Positions 26,544 through 34,408 of a stretch of 64,000 nucleotides of DNA are shown here, one piece after another. The stretch lies in assembly GCA_013205085.1 (NCBI GenBank), contig JABMLH010000007.1:1-64000 (forward strand), given 5' to 3'. Within the stretch, counting starts at the first letter, position 1. Every line of letters begins with the position of its first letter. This DNA is from Microbacteriaceae bacterium VKM Ac-2854 (GTDB taxonomy: Bacteria; Actinomycetota; Actinomycetes; Actinomycetales; Microbacteriaceae). The notes beneath the pieces are model-generated. The model ran no database searches, was not told where the DNA came from, and saw only the letters and a list, made by a program, of their open reading frames with translations. Made by a program: the position numbers and the translations under genes.

Positions 26544-26840
26544 ATGACCATCCGCCACACCGTCAACTTCCGCCTGAACCACCCCGCCGGCTCCGATGAG
26601 GAGAGGGACTTCCTCACGACCGGCGGCGACACCCTCTCGGCCATCCCGGGCGTGCACGACTTCCGTATTCTGCGTCAGGTCAGCGCGAAGAGCGACCTCG
26701 ATTTCCAGTTCTCGATGGTCTTCGTCGACCAGGCCGCGTACAACGCCTACGACGCGCACCCCGATCACGTCGGATTCGTGCAGTCGCGCTGGGTCCCCGA
26801 GGTCGCGCAATTCCAGGAGTACGACTACACGGAGCTGTAG
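26544..26840 (+). CDS. Dabb (stress-responsive A/B barrel) domain protein
   Basis: 98 aa ferredoxin-like alpha/beta barrel of the Dabb family. It starts TIRHTVNFRLNHPAG and keeps the typical FQFSMVFVDQAAYNAYDAHPDH region near residues 50-72. Members form dimers; some bind small hydrophobic molecules or have cyclase-like activity, but no function is known for this branch. GAAGGA stands before ATG 26544. It is divergent from the hydrolase gene. Confidence 0.8.
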   Translation: MTIRHTVNFRLNHPAGSDEERDFLTTGGDTLSAIPGVHDFRILRQVSAKSDLDFQFSMVFVDQAAYNAYDAHPDHVGFVQSRWVPEVAQFQEYDYTEL

Positions 26841-26915
26841 CGAACATCCGTCAAGACCTGTCCTTCTCGCTGAAACCGCGTTAACTGGACAGTGCCACGA
26901 AAGACGGGATCAACC

Positions 26916-27239
26916 ATGAAGATCGTGCGCTACGCGGGAGACAGCCTGCTGACGGGGTCCGCCGTCGCCGAGGCGTTGATCGCGCACACCGTCGACGTCG
27001 GCAACGCGAAGACGGTCGTGGCCGTGGACATCCCGGTACTCGACCCGCACGATGTGATCAGCCTGCACACGATCGTGCTCGGGCCGAACACGCTGCTGCA
27101 CGTCCACGCCGCTCCGGACGAGCCGGACGAGGAGTCTCGCTTCCCCGTCCCGCCGTTCCCGTCGGTGCATGCTCGCGCCGTGTCCTCCGGCCCGGACCCC
27201 GAGTTCGACGCCGCCTGGGCGAACCCCCTCAACGAATAG
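26916..27239 (+). CDS. Hypothetical protein, 107 aa
   Basis: No family recognised. The sequence starts MKIVRYAGDSLLTGSAVAEALI and has a predicted alpha/beta pattern, then an acidic, Pro-rich stretch (PDEPDEESRFPVPPFP, residues 68-83). It has no signal or membrane helix. The ribosome-binding site is weak. ATG 26916 is favoured over an in-frame start 24 nt upstream because the protein core begins there. A strong hairpin follows the stop. Confidence 0.6.
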   Translation: MKIVRYAGDSLLTGSAVAEALIAHTVDVGNAKTVVAVDIPVLDPHDVISLHTIVLGPNTLLHVHAAPDEPDEESRFPVPPFPSVHARAVSSGPDPEFDAAWANPLNE

Positions 27240-27240
27240 A

Positions 27241-27280
27241 TCGCCGGTTGAGCCCGCCGGAGAACGGGCGCAACCGGCGA
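27241..27280. terminator. Bidirectional hairpin terminator
   Basis: TCGCCGGTTG pairs with CAACCGGCGA, with an inner CCCG/CGGG stem. It occupies nearly the whole gap between the 107-aa gene and the convergent aldo/keto reductase gene. Confidence 0.6.
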
Positions 27281-27292
27281 GCGACGAGCCGG

Positions 27293-28291
27293 CTACTCGT
27301 GCGCGATGGCGGCGTCGATGGCCGAGAGCTCGGCTTCGGACAGGGTGGGGGCCGACAGGGCCGCGACGTTCTGCTCGAGTTGGGCGACGCTGGAGGCGCC
27401 GATGATCGCGGAGGTCACCGCGCTGGAGCGCAGCACCCAGCTGAGGGCGAGCTGCGCGACCGACTGCTCGCGAGCGTCCGCCACCTCCTTCAAGGCCAGG
27501 ATCATCCGGTGGTAGTCGCCCGCCAGCGCGCCCGGCTTCAGGAAGTGCCCCACCGCCGCGCGCGAATCCGGCGGCACCTCGCCGCTGAGATAGCGGTCGG
27601 TGAGCAGCCCCTGCTCCAGCGGCGAGAACACGATCGAACCGATGCCCTCCCGTTCCACCGTCTCCAGCAGACCGGTCTCCTCGGGGCGGCGGTCGAGCAT
27701 GGAGTAGCGCGGCTGGTGGATCAGCAGCGGCACGCCGTGCGCGGCCAGCGCGTCGCGCGCGGCGATGGTCTGCTCCGGCGAGTAGTTCGAGACGCCCGCG
27801 TAGAGCGCCTTGCCCTGCTGCACGGCGCTGGCGAGCGCGCCCATCGTCTCCTCGATCGGCGTCTCGGGGTCGGGCCGGTGCGAGTAGAAGATGTCGACGT
27901 AGTCCAGGCCCAGGCGTCCGAGCGACTGGTCCAGCGACGACAGCAGGTACTTGCGCGAACCGAAGTCGCCGTAGGGGCCGGGCCACATGTCGTAGCCGGC
28001 TTTGGACGAGACGATGATCTCGTCGCGGTACGGGTGCAGATCCTCGGCGAGGATGCGGCCGAAGGTGGTCTCGGCCGAGCCGTAGGGCGGGCCGTAGTTG
28101 TTCGCCAGGTCGAAGTGCGTGATGCCGAGGTCGAAGGCGCGACGGATGATCGCGCGCTGCGTCTCGACCGGCTTGGTGAAGCCGAAGTTGTGCCAGAGCC
28201 CGAGCGACAGGGCGGGCAGCTTCAGGCCGCTGCGCCCCGTGCGGTTGTAGCGCATCGTCTCGTAGCGGTCGTCGGCGGGGAGGTACGTCAT
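27293..28291 (-). CDS. Aldo/keto reductase, L-glyceraldehyde 3-phosphate reductase (YghZ/MgrA) type
   Basis: 332 aa, family length. TIM-barrel AKR motifs: catalytic Tyr in FDLANNYGPPYGSAE (near residue 65), Lys in IIVSSKAGYDMW (near residue 97), His in DIFYSHRPDP (near residue 140), and NADPH-binding residues in the C-terminal third (IIGASS). The E. coli homologue reduces L-glyceraldehyde 3-phosphate and methylglyoxal. It is the last gene of the DHDPS/DUF4862 importer operon, where it may reduce an aldehyde product of the aldolase-like enzyme. Confidence 0.88.
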   Translation of the reverse strand: MTYLPADDRYETMRYNRTGRSGLKLPALSLGLWHNFGFTKPVETQRAIIRRAFDLGITHFDLANNYGPPYGSAETTFGRILAEDLHPYRDEIIVSSKAGYDMWPGPYGDFGSRKYLLSSLDQSLGRLGLDYVDIFYSHRPDPETPIEETMGALASAVQQGKALYAGVSNYSPEQTIAARDALAAHGVPLLIHQPRYSMLDRRPEETGLLETVEREGIGSIVFSPLEQGLLTDRYLSGEVPPDSRAAVGHFLKPGALAGDYHRMILALKEVADAREQSVAQLALSWVLRSSAVTSAIIGASSVAQLEQNVAALSAPTLSEAELSAIDAAIAHE

Positions 28292-28321
28292 CGTTCTCTC
28301 TTTCAGAGGTAGGCGGCCTGT

Positions 28322-29125
28322 TCAGTGTGGTGCCGGAGCGGATGCGCGGGCAAGCGCTTTCTGCGTGGCGCGGACGGAATGGCGCACCTCGGCGAGCGAT
28401 CCCGCGACCTTCACGATCACGAGCGGCGCGGCGCCGACCGCCAGGAACTCGGCGAGCGCCGCCTCCGTCAGCAGCCCTCTGCCGACCGGCGCGTGCGCAT
28501 CCGCCCAGTCGGCCACGCCCGACACGCCGAGGATGCGCAGCAGCCCCGCGTCGTGAACCGTCCGCGCCTGCAGCACCGGCCCGGCGACCGAACCCGTGTC
28601 GAGGTAGGAGCGGCCCCAGTTGATCGCGACCCCCAGCGAACCCAGCTCGCTCGCCAGGTCGAGGAACCCCTTCAGCGGCGCGGGCCCCGCGTGCGAATCG
28701 CAGTGCTCGATCACGGGCTCGACCTCGCCCCAGTCCCACGAGGCCAACTCCGCGAGGCTGGCCGCGAATGCGCCCCGGTGCGCCGCGACGTCGCGCACCC
28801 GCGGCGCCGAGTGCAGCAGCACCGCCTCGACGACCGTCCGGCCGGCAGCGGCGTTCACCGAAAGCGCGGCCGACAGCGCCCGGCGCACCAGCGCGAGGGC
28901 CTCGAACCGCCTCGCATCCGGTGACGCGAGGCCGAAGCCGCCCTCGAGCGTTGCCGGCAGCAGCGTGAACACGTGCGAACCGGATCGCGCCAGCCGCCGC
29001 AGCATCGCCGGCTCGTCGACGACGTAGCTGCTGCCGAACGGGATCTCGAAGCCGTCGCACTCCCCCACCGCGTCCAGGAACGCGAGCGACGGATCCGCGG
29101 GATACGCCCCGACGAGCAGGCGCAC
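28322..29125 (-). CDS. DUF4862 family protein
   Basis: 267 aa, no catalytic function established. The sequence resembles a TIM-barrel sugar-phosphate isomerase-like fold. VIEHCDSHAG, INWGRSYLDTGS and GVSGVADWADAH place Glu, His, Asp and Asn residues at strand ends, as expected of a metal site. Its GTG start follows the stop of the DHDPS-like gene directly (TGAGTG), indicating coupled translation. The tight link to an aldolase/dehydratase and a sugar importer suggests a step in sugar or sugar-acid breakdown (inference). Confidence 0.75.
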   Translation of the reverse strand: MRLLVGAYPADPSLAFLDAVGECDGFEIPFGSSYVVDEPAMLRRLARSGSHVFTLLPATLEGGFGLASPDARRFEALALVRRALSAALSVNAAAGRTVVEAVLLHSAPRVRDVAAHRGAFAASLAELASWDWGEVEPVIEHCDSHAGPAPLKGFLDLASELGSLGVAINWGRSYLDTGSVAGPVLQARTVHDAGLLRILGVSGVADWADAHAPVGRGLLTEAALAEFLAVGAAPLVIVKVAGSLAEVRHSVRATQKALARASAPAPH

Positions 29126-30103
29126 TCAGCGCGCGCCGGCCACGCGGGGCGAGCCGGGCAGCTCGAGATCGCGGATGTACGCGGCGAGATCGAGCAGCGG
29201 CTGGCCCTCGTGCGCACCGATCCCCTCCGGCTTCCAGCGGCTGATCGGCTCGATCGCGAGCCGCGAGCTGTGGCTGAGGTAGAACTTCGCCGAGGTCGGG
29301 TAGCGCGTATTGATGGTGTGCTCGGCCACGGTGAGCAGTCGCTGCACCGCGATCGCCTCGTCGGCGGGCTGGTCGTCGTAGTGCGCGCAGAGCCAGGCCA
29401 CGAGCTCGGGGTAGATGTTCGCCGCGTAGCCGCTGAGGCCGGCCGCGCCCAGCTTCAGCGACTCGGTGAGCGAGGAGATCTGCGCGTTGTACAGCCGCAG
29501 CCGGCTGCCGTCGATCGCGCGCAGCCGCGCCCCGAGCACCTCGATCGAGTGCGAGGTGTCCTTGTAGAAGACGAAGCGCCCCGTCTCGGCCATCCACGCC
29601 ACGTTCTCGATCGACGGCAGCCGCTTGTACGGCACCGGGCATTCGTAGATGCCGAAGTCGACACCGGGATTCGCGGCCAAGATGTGCGCCACGGTCGCCC
29701 GCCACTCCTCCTCGGTCGTCGCGAGCGAACCCACGAGCGAGGAGATCAACACCACGGCGTCTACCCCGGTCGCCGCCATCGCCGCGGCCGAGGCGGCCTG
29801 CTCCTCCGCGCTGCCACCCGAGACGGAGGAGGCGACCACCGGCACCCGGCCGGCCGAGCGCTGCACGACCCGCCTCGCGAGGTCGAGCCGCTCCTGCTCG
29901 GTCAGGTCGTACATCTCGCTGGAGAGCGCGACGGTGAAGATGCCGGCGGCGCCGTTGTCGATCAGCCAGTCCGTCAGAGCGTCGACCTGCGGCCAGTCGA
30001 TCGCGCGGTCCTCCCGGAACGGGGTCAGCATCACGGGCCACCCGCCGTCGGGCAGCACCTCGGCGGCATCGGGCACGGTGGTCAGGGTTTCGGTCGTTGT
30101 CAT
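29126..30103 (-). CDS. Dihydrodipicolinate synthase / N-acetylneuraminate lyase family enzyme
   Basis: 325 aa class I aldolase-fold protein. The Schiff-base Lys is in FVFYKDTSHS (near residue 179) and the catalytic Tyr is in FGIYECPVPYKR (near residue 152). The usual GTTGE motif near the N-terminus is replaced by TVALSSEMYDLT, so the carboxylate-binding loop differs from true DapA. The family covers lyases and dehydratases of 2-oxo sugar acids. ATG 30103 has AAGGAC 7 nt upstream. Between an ABC importer and DUF4862 it is almost certainly catabolic rather than for lysine biosynthesis. Confidence 0.85.
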   Translation of the reverse strand: MTTTETLTTVPDAAEVLPDGGWPVMLTPFREDRAIDWPQVDALTDWLIDNGAAGIFTVALSSEMYDLTEQERLDLARRVVQRSAGRVPVVASSVSGGSAEEQAASAAAMAATGVDAVVLISSLVGSLATTEEEWRATVAHILAANPGVDFGIYECPVPYKRLPSIENVAWMAETGRFVFYKDTSHSIEVLGARLRAIDGSRLRLYNAQISSLTESLKLGAAGLSGYAANIYPELVAWLCAHYDDQPADEAIAVQRLLTVAEHTINTRYPTSAKFYLSHSSRLAIEPISRWKPEGIGAHEGQPLLDLAAYIRDLELPGSPRVAGAR

Positions 30104-30127
30104 CGCAGTGTCCTTCATCGAGAGGTT

Positions 30128-31042
30128 TCAGCCCTTGAGCGATCCGCTGACGAGGTCGAGTCGCCAGTACCGCTGCAGGAAGAGGAAGAGCGCGATCAGC
30201 GGGATGGTCGACACGAGGCAGCCCATGATCACGACGTTGTAGGTGTTCGGTTGGTCGTTGCCCTGGTTCATCAGCGAGTAGAAGCCCACCGTCAGCGGGA
30301 ACATCTCGGTGCGCGAGAGCATGATGAACGGCAGCAGGAAGTTGTTCCAGATGCCCACGAAGTGCAGCAGGAACACCGTGATCAGGCCCGGGACCATCGG
30401 ATAGATCGCGATGCGGGAGAAGATGCCCCACTCGCTGGCGCCGTCGATCCGCCCGGCCTCGAGCATCTCGTTCGGCACCACCGCGGTCGCGTAGATGCGG
30501 CAGAGGTAGATGCTGAACGGGCTGATCATGCACGGCAGCAGCACCGACCAGTAGGTGCCCGCGATGCCGATGCTCGACAGCAGCAGGTACTGCGGGATCG
30601 CCAGGATCACGCCCGGGATCAGCACCCCGATCAGCAGGAAGTTGAAGACCAGCTTCTTGCCGCGGAAGGAGTACTTCGCCAGGCCGTAGCCGGCGAGCGC
30701 CGAGACGAGCGTGCCCAGCAGCCCGCCGCCGCCGGCGAAGATCAGGCTGTTCAGGCACCACGACCAGAACGCGCCGTCGCGCACCGCGAGCAGCTGGCCG
30801 AGGTTCTCCGCGAATCCGCCCGTGAAGCTGGGCCAGAGCGAGAAGGTGGTGAACAGCTCCCCCGACTTCTTCGTGGCCGCCGTGAACAGCCAGAACACCG
30901 GCAGGAGGCAGTAGACGGCGCCGACCAGCAGCACCGCCGTCGGCCAGAACGCCGCTCGAGGCTTGGTCACGGTCGGCCCCCGACGCTTCGGCGGCGCGGC
31001 CTCGACGATCACGGGTGGCAGCTTGGTGAGGGTGTCGGTCAT
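30128..31042 (-). CDS. Carbohydrate ABC transporter permease, MalG type
   Basis: 304 aa with six membrane helices after a polar N-terminus of about 35 residues. The EAA loop LEAGRIDGASEWGIFSRIAI is near residue 200. It forms the membrane pore with the MalF-type partner 3 nt upstream. As in the other importer here, no ATPase gene is adjacent. Confidence 0.92.
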   Translation of the reverse strand: MTDTLTKLPPVIVEAAPPKRRGPTVTKPRAAFWPTAVLLVGAVYCLLPVFWLFTAATKKSGELFTTFSLWPSFTGGFAENLGQLLAVRDGAFWSWCLNSLIFAGGGGLLGTLVSALAGYGLAKYSFRGKKLVFNFLLIGVLIPGVILAIPQYLLLSSIGIAGTYWSVLLPCMISPFSIYLCRIYATAVVPNEMLEAGRIDGASEWGIFSRIAIYPMVPGLITVFLLHFVGIWNNFLLPFIMLSRTEMFPLTVGFYSLMNQGNDQPNTYNVVIMGCLVSTIPLIALFLFLQRYWRLDLVSGSLKG

Positions 31043-31045
31043 GGT

Positions 31046-31972
31046 TCAGTCCTCTCCGAAGGCGCGCGACTGCAGGAAGCGCAGCAGGCCGAGCGAGGCG
31101 ATCAGGGTGATCAGGGTGACGACCACGGAGGTCGCGGAGGCGGAGAACAGGTCGTTCGTCACGAAGGCGTCGCGATAGATCAGCATCATCGGCACCCAGT
31201 CCGAGCCGATCACGGTGGTCAGCGTCACGAGGGTGTTCGGCTCCGAGAACACCTGCAGCGCGCCGATGATCGAGAACAGCCCGGTCATGATCACGCCCGG
31301 CACGATCAGCGGCAGCTTGATCCGCAGCGCGAGCTGCAACTCCGAGCAGCCGTCGATCCGTGCGGCGTCGTAGATCTCCGACGGAAGCCCGCGCAACGAG
31401 GTGTACAGGATCACCATGTTGAAGCCGACCGAGCCCCAGATCGCGATGTTCGCGACCGAGAAGAACACGGAGTCGGGGCCGAGGAAGACCGGGGCCGGCA
31501 GCCCCAGCGCGCTCGCCACATCCGTGAACGGGCTCACCCCCGGCAGGTAGAGGAAGCCCCACATCAGCGCGGCGATCACGCCCGGCACCGCGTACGGTAC
31601 GAAGATCGCGATCCGGGAGAAGCGCCCGAAGCGGGTGGACAGGTTGTCCAGCAGCAGCGCGAAGATCAGTGCCAGGATCATCGTGATCGGCACCGAGATC
31701 AGCGCGAACGTCAGCATCCGCCCGAAGCCGGCCCACAGGGCGGAGTCGCCGAGGGTGCGCGCGTAGTTGTCGAGCCCGACGAAGGTCTCCTGTTTCACCC
31801 CGAGCCCGCTGCCGCTGACCGTGTTGCCGCGGAAGCTGAGCCACACCGTGTACAGCAGCGGGATGGCGAGCAGGCCGACGGCGAGGATGATCGCCGGGGC
31901 GACGAAGAACCACGGGGCGGCGCGCGGGGCCAGGGCCGCGCGCCGCACCGTAGCAGCGACGGTGCTCGTCAC
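31046..31972 (-). CDS. Carbohydrate ABC transporter permease, MalF type
   Basis: 308 aa with six membrane helices. The EAA loop YDAARIDGCSELQLALRIKL is near residue 200. GTG 31972 overlaps the stop of the binding-protein gene by 4 nt, which fixes the start. It is part of the operon binding protein - MalF - MalG - DHDPS-like - DUF4862 - AKR. Confidence 0.92.
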   Translation of the reverse strand: MTSTVAATVRRAALAPRAAPWFFVAPAIILAVGLLAIPLLYTVWLSFRGNTVSGSGLGVKQETFVGLDNYARTLGDSALWAGFGRMLTFALISVPITMILALIFALLLDNLSTRFGRFSRIAIFVPYAVPGVIAALMWGFLYLPGVSPFTDVASALGLPAPVFLGPDSVFFSVANIAIWGSVGFNMVILYTSLRGLPSEIYDAARIDGCSELQLALRIKLPLIVPGVIMTGLFSIIGALQVFSEPNTLVTLTTVIGSDWVPMMLIYRDAFVTNDLFSASATSVVVTLITLIASLGLLRFLQSRAFGED

Positions 31973-33279
31973 TGCGCGACCTCGTAGCCGGACTTCTCCA
32001 GGTCGGCGACCGTCGCATCCTGCACCGCTGCCAGGGCATCCGTGAAGCTGCCCTTCTCGTTCACGGCGGTGCTGAAGGCGTTGTTGAAGGCGTCGTAGGC
32101 GACCGAGACGTTCGGGCCCCAGGTCACCGTGGCCGTGATGTCGTCGATCTCGTTCGCGGTCGCGTAGAAGTCGGGCTGGTCGGGCAGCAGCGCCGGCGGC
32201 ACCTGCAGTTCGGGCAGCTCGCGGCCATCGAGCGCCGCCGGCCAGATGCTGGCGTACTCCACGTAGGCCTGCAGCGCCTCGGTCGAGGTGTTCAGCCACA
32301 GCGCGAACTCGGCAGCCTGCTCCGGGTACTTCGCGCCAGAGGTGACGATCGTGCCGCTGCCGCCGAGCACCCCGGAACTCGGGTCGGAAGGGGTCCACTG
32401 CGGGATCTGCACCGCGGCCCACTTGCCCACCGTGTCGGGCGCGTTGTTCAGCAGCAGGGGCGGCGTCCAGACCGCGCCGAGCCAACTGGCCAGGGTGCCG
32501 TCGGCCAGGGCCGCCTGCCACTCCGGGGTGAAGGTTTTCAGCGTGGCGAGGCTGCCGTCGTCGACCAGACCCTGCCAGAACGTGGCGACCTTCTGGGTCG
32601 CGGCGTCGTCGATGCCGACGCTCCAGGTGCCGTCCTCCTGCGACCACCACTCGGCGCCCGCCTGTTGGCTGAGGCCGGCGAAGAGCTGCGCGTCGTTCGC
32701 CGGGAACGTGGCCAGGTACTTCGTCGGATCCGCGGCCCGCAGCGCGCGGGCGGTCGCGGCGTACTCGTCCCAGGAGGTGGGCACGGTGAGACCGTTCGCC
32801 TCGAAGATGTCGGTGCGGTAGTAGAGGAACATGGGCGCGGTTCCCTGCGGCACGGCGTAGTTCACGCCGTCGAAGGTGGTCATGTTCCAGGCGGGAGCCG
32901 CGGTCTCGTTCTCGCGATCGCCCATCACGTCAGTGACGTCGGAGGCGATGCCGCTCGTGATCAGGTTCGGCAGGTTCTCGTAGGTGGTGTTGGAGAGGTC
33001 CGGCATCGTGCCGGCCTGCTTGGCCGCACCGAGCTTCGCGACGATCTCCTGCGCCCCGGTCGAGGTGTTCACGTTGACCTGCACGTCAGGATGCGACTCG
33101 TTCCAGACGGCGACGATCTTCTCGATGTTCGGCGCCCACGACCAGTACTCGAGGGTGATCGGGCCGTCGGGCGTAGCGGGTTCTTCGGCGGCTCCGGCGG
33201 CGCAACCGCTGATCAGGAGGGCCGAGGCGGCGAGAGCCGCGACGGCCGCGACGGAGCGTTGGAACTTCTTCGTTCTCAT
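31969..33279 (-). CDS. Sugar ABC transporter substrate-binding lipoprotein
   Basis: 436 aa, extracellular solute-binding family 1. A Sec signal peptide is followed by a lipobox LISGC with Cys 26; the mature protein starts near LEYWSWAPNIEKIVAVWNES, the classical CUT1 opening. It is first in its operon. Upstream lie a promoter and a perfect CGTTACCGGTAACG palindrome matching the one before the LacI gene at 36916, so it is probably controlled by that regulator. Ligand unknown. Confidence 0.92.
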   Translation of the reverse strand: MRTKKFQRSVAAVAALAASALLISGCAAGAAEEPATPDGPITLEYWSWAPNIEKIVAVWNESHPDVQVNVNTSTGAQEIVAKLGAAKQAGTMPDLSNTTYENLPNLITSGIASDVTDVMGDRENETAAPAWNMTTFDGVNYAVPQGTAPMFLYYRTDIFEANGLTVPTSWDEYAATARALRAADPTKYLATFPANDAQLFAGLSQQAGAEWWSQEDGTWSVGIDDAATQKVATFWQGLVDDGSLATLKTFTPEWQAALADGTLASWLGAVWTPPLLLNNAPDTVGKWAAVQIPQWTPSDPSSGVLGGSGTIVTSGAKYPEQAAEFALWLNTSTEALQAYVEYASIWPAALDGRELPELQVPPALLPDQPDFYATANEIDDITATVTWGPNVSVAYDAFNNAFSTAVNEKGSFTDALAAVQDATVADLEKSGYEVAQ

Positions 33280-33341
33280 CTGTGGTTTCTTCCCTTGGTG
33301 TGGGTCTGCAGCACTGCAGTCGGATGCGCCACCGGTCGAAA

Positions 33342-33355
33342 CGTTACCGGTAACG
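33342..33355. promoter_or_regulatory. LacI-family operator O1 before the importer operon
   Basis: CGTTACCGGTAACG, a perfect 14-bp palindrome with central CG. The identical sequence occurs at 36931-36944 in front of the LacI gene. It lies just downstream of the probable transcription start. Confidence 0.8.
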
Positions 33356-33369
33356 ATTTGCGTGCGGCC

Positions 33370-33399
33370 AGACTAAGCGCGGCGCGACGATGCGCGCAA
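33370..33399 (-). promoter_or_regulatory. Probable promoter of the importer/DHDPS operon
   Basis: On the minus strand, TTGCGC (33394-33399) and TAGTCT (33370-33375) are separated by 18 nt. It lies between two LacI-type operators. Confidence 0.45.
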
Positions 33400-33408
33400 G
33401 AGGCAATT

Positions 33409-33422
33409 CGTTACCGCTCACG
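33409..33422. promoter_or_regulatory. Degenerate second operator O2
   Basis: CGTTACCGCTCACG matches the perfect operator at 12 of 14 positions. Its centre is 67 bp from O1, on the far side of the promoter, a layout that could allow a repression loop. Confidence 0.5.
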
Positions 33423-33500
33423 TTTAGGGCTGACCGGACTTCGACGCCCGGACCGTACGCCGCAAGGTCGACGGCACCCTCGAGCCGTCAGGTCTCCGAC

Positions 33501-33631
33501 GCGAGCGAACACGTGGGCGGCTGTCAGCAAACCGCACCACCCGCAGCCTCGCGAAGGTCCGCGGGATCACGGGGATCTTCGAGAGGCTCCTCGGGGTGCG
33601 ATCTGCTGACGCCAGCCCAGGTGTTCGCGCG
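33501..33631. repeat. Long imperfect inverted repeat (131 nt) downstream of the tetR gene
   Basis: Bases 33501-33559 pair imperfectly with 33574-33631; examples are GCGAACAC with GTGTTCGC, TCAGCA with TGCTGA, CGCACCAC with GGGGTGCG, and GCCTCGCGAAGGTC with GATCTTCGAGAGGC. The 391-nt gap between the binding-protein gene and tetR otherwise holds only the operators and promoter listed. It could be a terminator for tetR or a structured RNA. Confidence 0.6.
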
Positions 33632-33670
33632 AAGCGGCGACCGAGGCTCCATGCGTCGGCTACCCCGCGC

Positions 33671-34282
33671 CTAACCGCCGAACAGCACCCCGAACACGTC
33701 ACCCAGCGGCTCGGCCAGCTGCTCCGCGCCGGCGGAGGCGATCGGCTCCACCGCGGCGGAGGTGCGCAGCATCACGAGGCCGAGCATCGTCGCGATCGCG
33801 ATCTGGGCGCGTAGCAGGATCGCGGCCGTGCTCGGTTCATCCTCCCGCCAGCCGGCGGACGCCGCGAGGTTCTGTGTGAAACGCTCGACGGTGCGGCGGC
33901 GGATCCGGTCGGCGTTCTCGTCGCCGGAGGAGCGCAGCATCAGGAGCATCTGCAACGGCTCGTCGGCGTTCGGAGCGTTCACCGCGTGCGTGATCAGCCG
34001 CCGGACGAGCGCCTCGACGTCGCCCGGCTCCAGGGGCGGTCGGCTGTCCAGCTCGTCGGAGGTGCGCAGCATGCACGCCTCGAACAGGCCCTCCTTCGAC
34101 ACGAAGTAGCGGTTGATCAGCGCGACGTTCACCCCGGCGTCCTTCGCGATGTCACGGACCGTCGTCGCCCGGTAGCCCGCGGTCGCGAACCGACGGCGGG
34201 CGGCGCTCACCAGCGCCCGCCGAGTCGCGGCAGCGTCCCGTCCGGTGCGGACCTCATCCTCGACATCCTCGGTGCTGTGCAT
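33671..34282 (-). CDS. TetR-family repressor of the divergent MFS efflux gene
   Basis: 203 aa. N-terminal HTH: ALVSAARRRFATAGYRATTVRDIAKDAG continuing into VNVALINRYFVSKEGLFEAC (about residues 22-68). The C-terminal ligand domain is poorly conserved, as usual. AAGGAG lies 8 nt before ATG 34282. It is divergent from a DHA2-type MFS exporter with a shared 126-nt control region containing a long dyad, the classical layout of drug-responsive efflux pairs. Confidence 0.9.
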   Translation of the reverse strand: MHSTEDVEDEVRTGRDAAATRRALVSAARRRFATAGYRATTVRDIAKDAGVNVALINRYFVSKEGLFEACMLRTSDELDSRPPLEPGDVEALVRRLITHAVNAPNADEPLQMLLMLRSSGDENADRIRRRTVERFTQNLAASAGWREDEPSTAAILLRAQIAIATMLGLVMLRTSAAVEPIASAGAEQLAEPLGDVFGVLFGG

Positions 34283-34331
34283 CTGCGTTTCTCCTTGCTC
34301 CGCCGACCACTGTAACGCCGCCTGAGGAAAA

Positions 34332-34393
34332 GTAAACGATTGTTGACATGCGTCGACGAATTGCTATCGTCTCCTCAGTCAGCATCCGTTTAC
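34332..34393 (+). promoter_or_regulatory. TetR-type dyad flanking the MFS promoter
   Basis: GTAAACGATTGTTGAC (34332-34347) and GTCAGCATCCGTTTAC (34378-34393) are inverted copies matching at 13 of 16 positions. Between and within them is a promoter: TTGACA (34343-34348), 16 nt, TATCGT (34365-34370). Repressor bound to the arms would cover the -35 and the leader. Confidence 0.6.
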
Positions 34394-34408
34394 ATGTCGA
34401 GGAGACGC

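Noticed and set aside
29126-30103. dapA for lysine biosynthesis
   Set aside because: It is placed inside a sugar importer operon with DUF4862, and the GTTGE-type loop is altered.
26910-32039. 1709-codon open frame on the minus strand and many other very long open frames
   Set aside because: They overlap well-recognised genes in another frame, are rich in Arg/Ala/Gly and match no family. High GC removes stop codons by chance.
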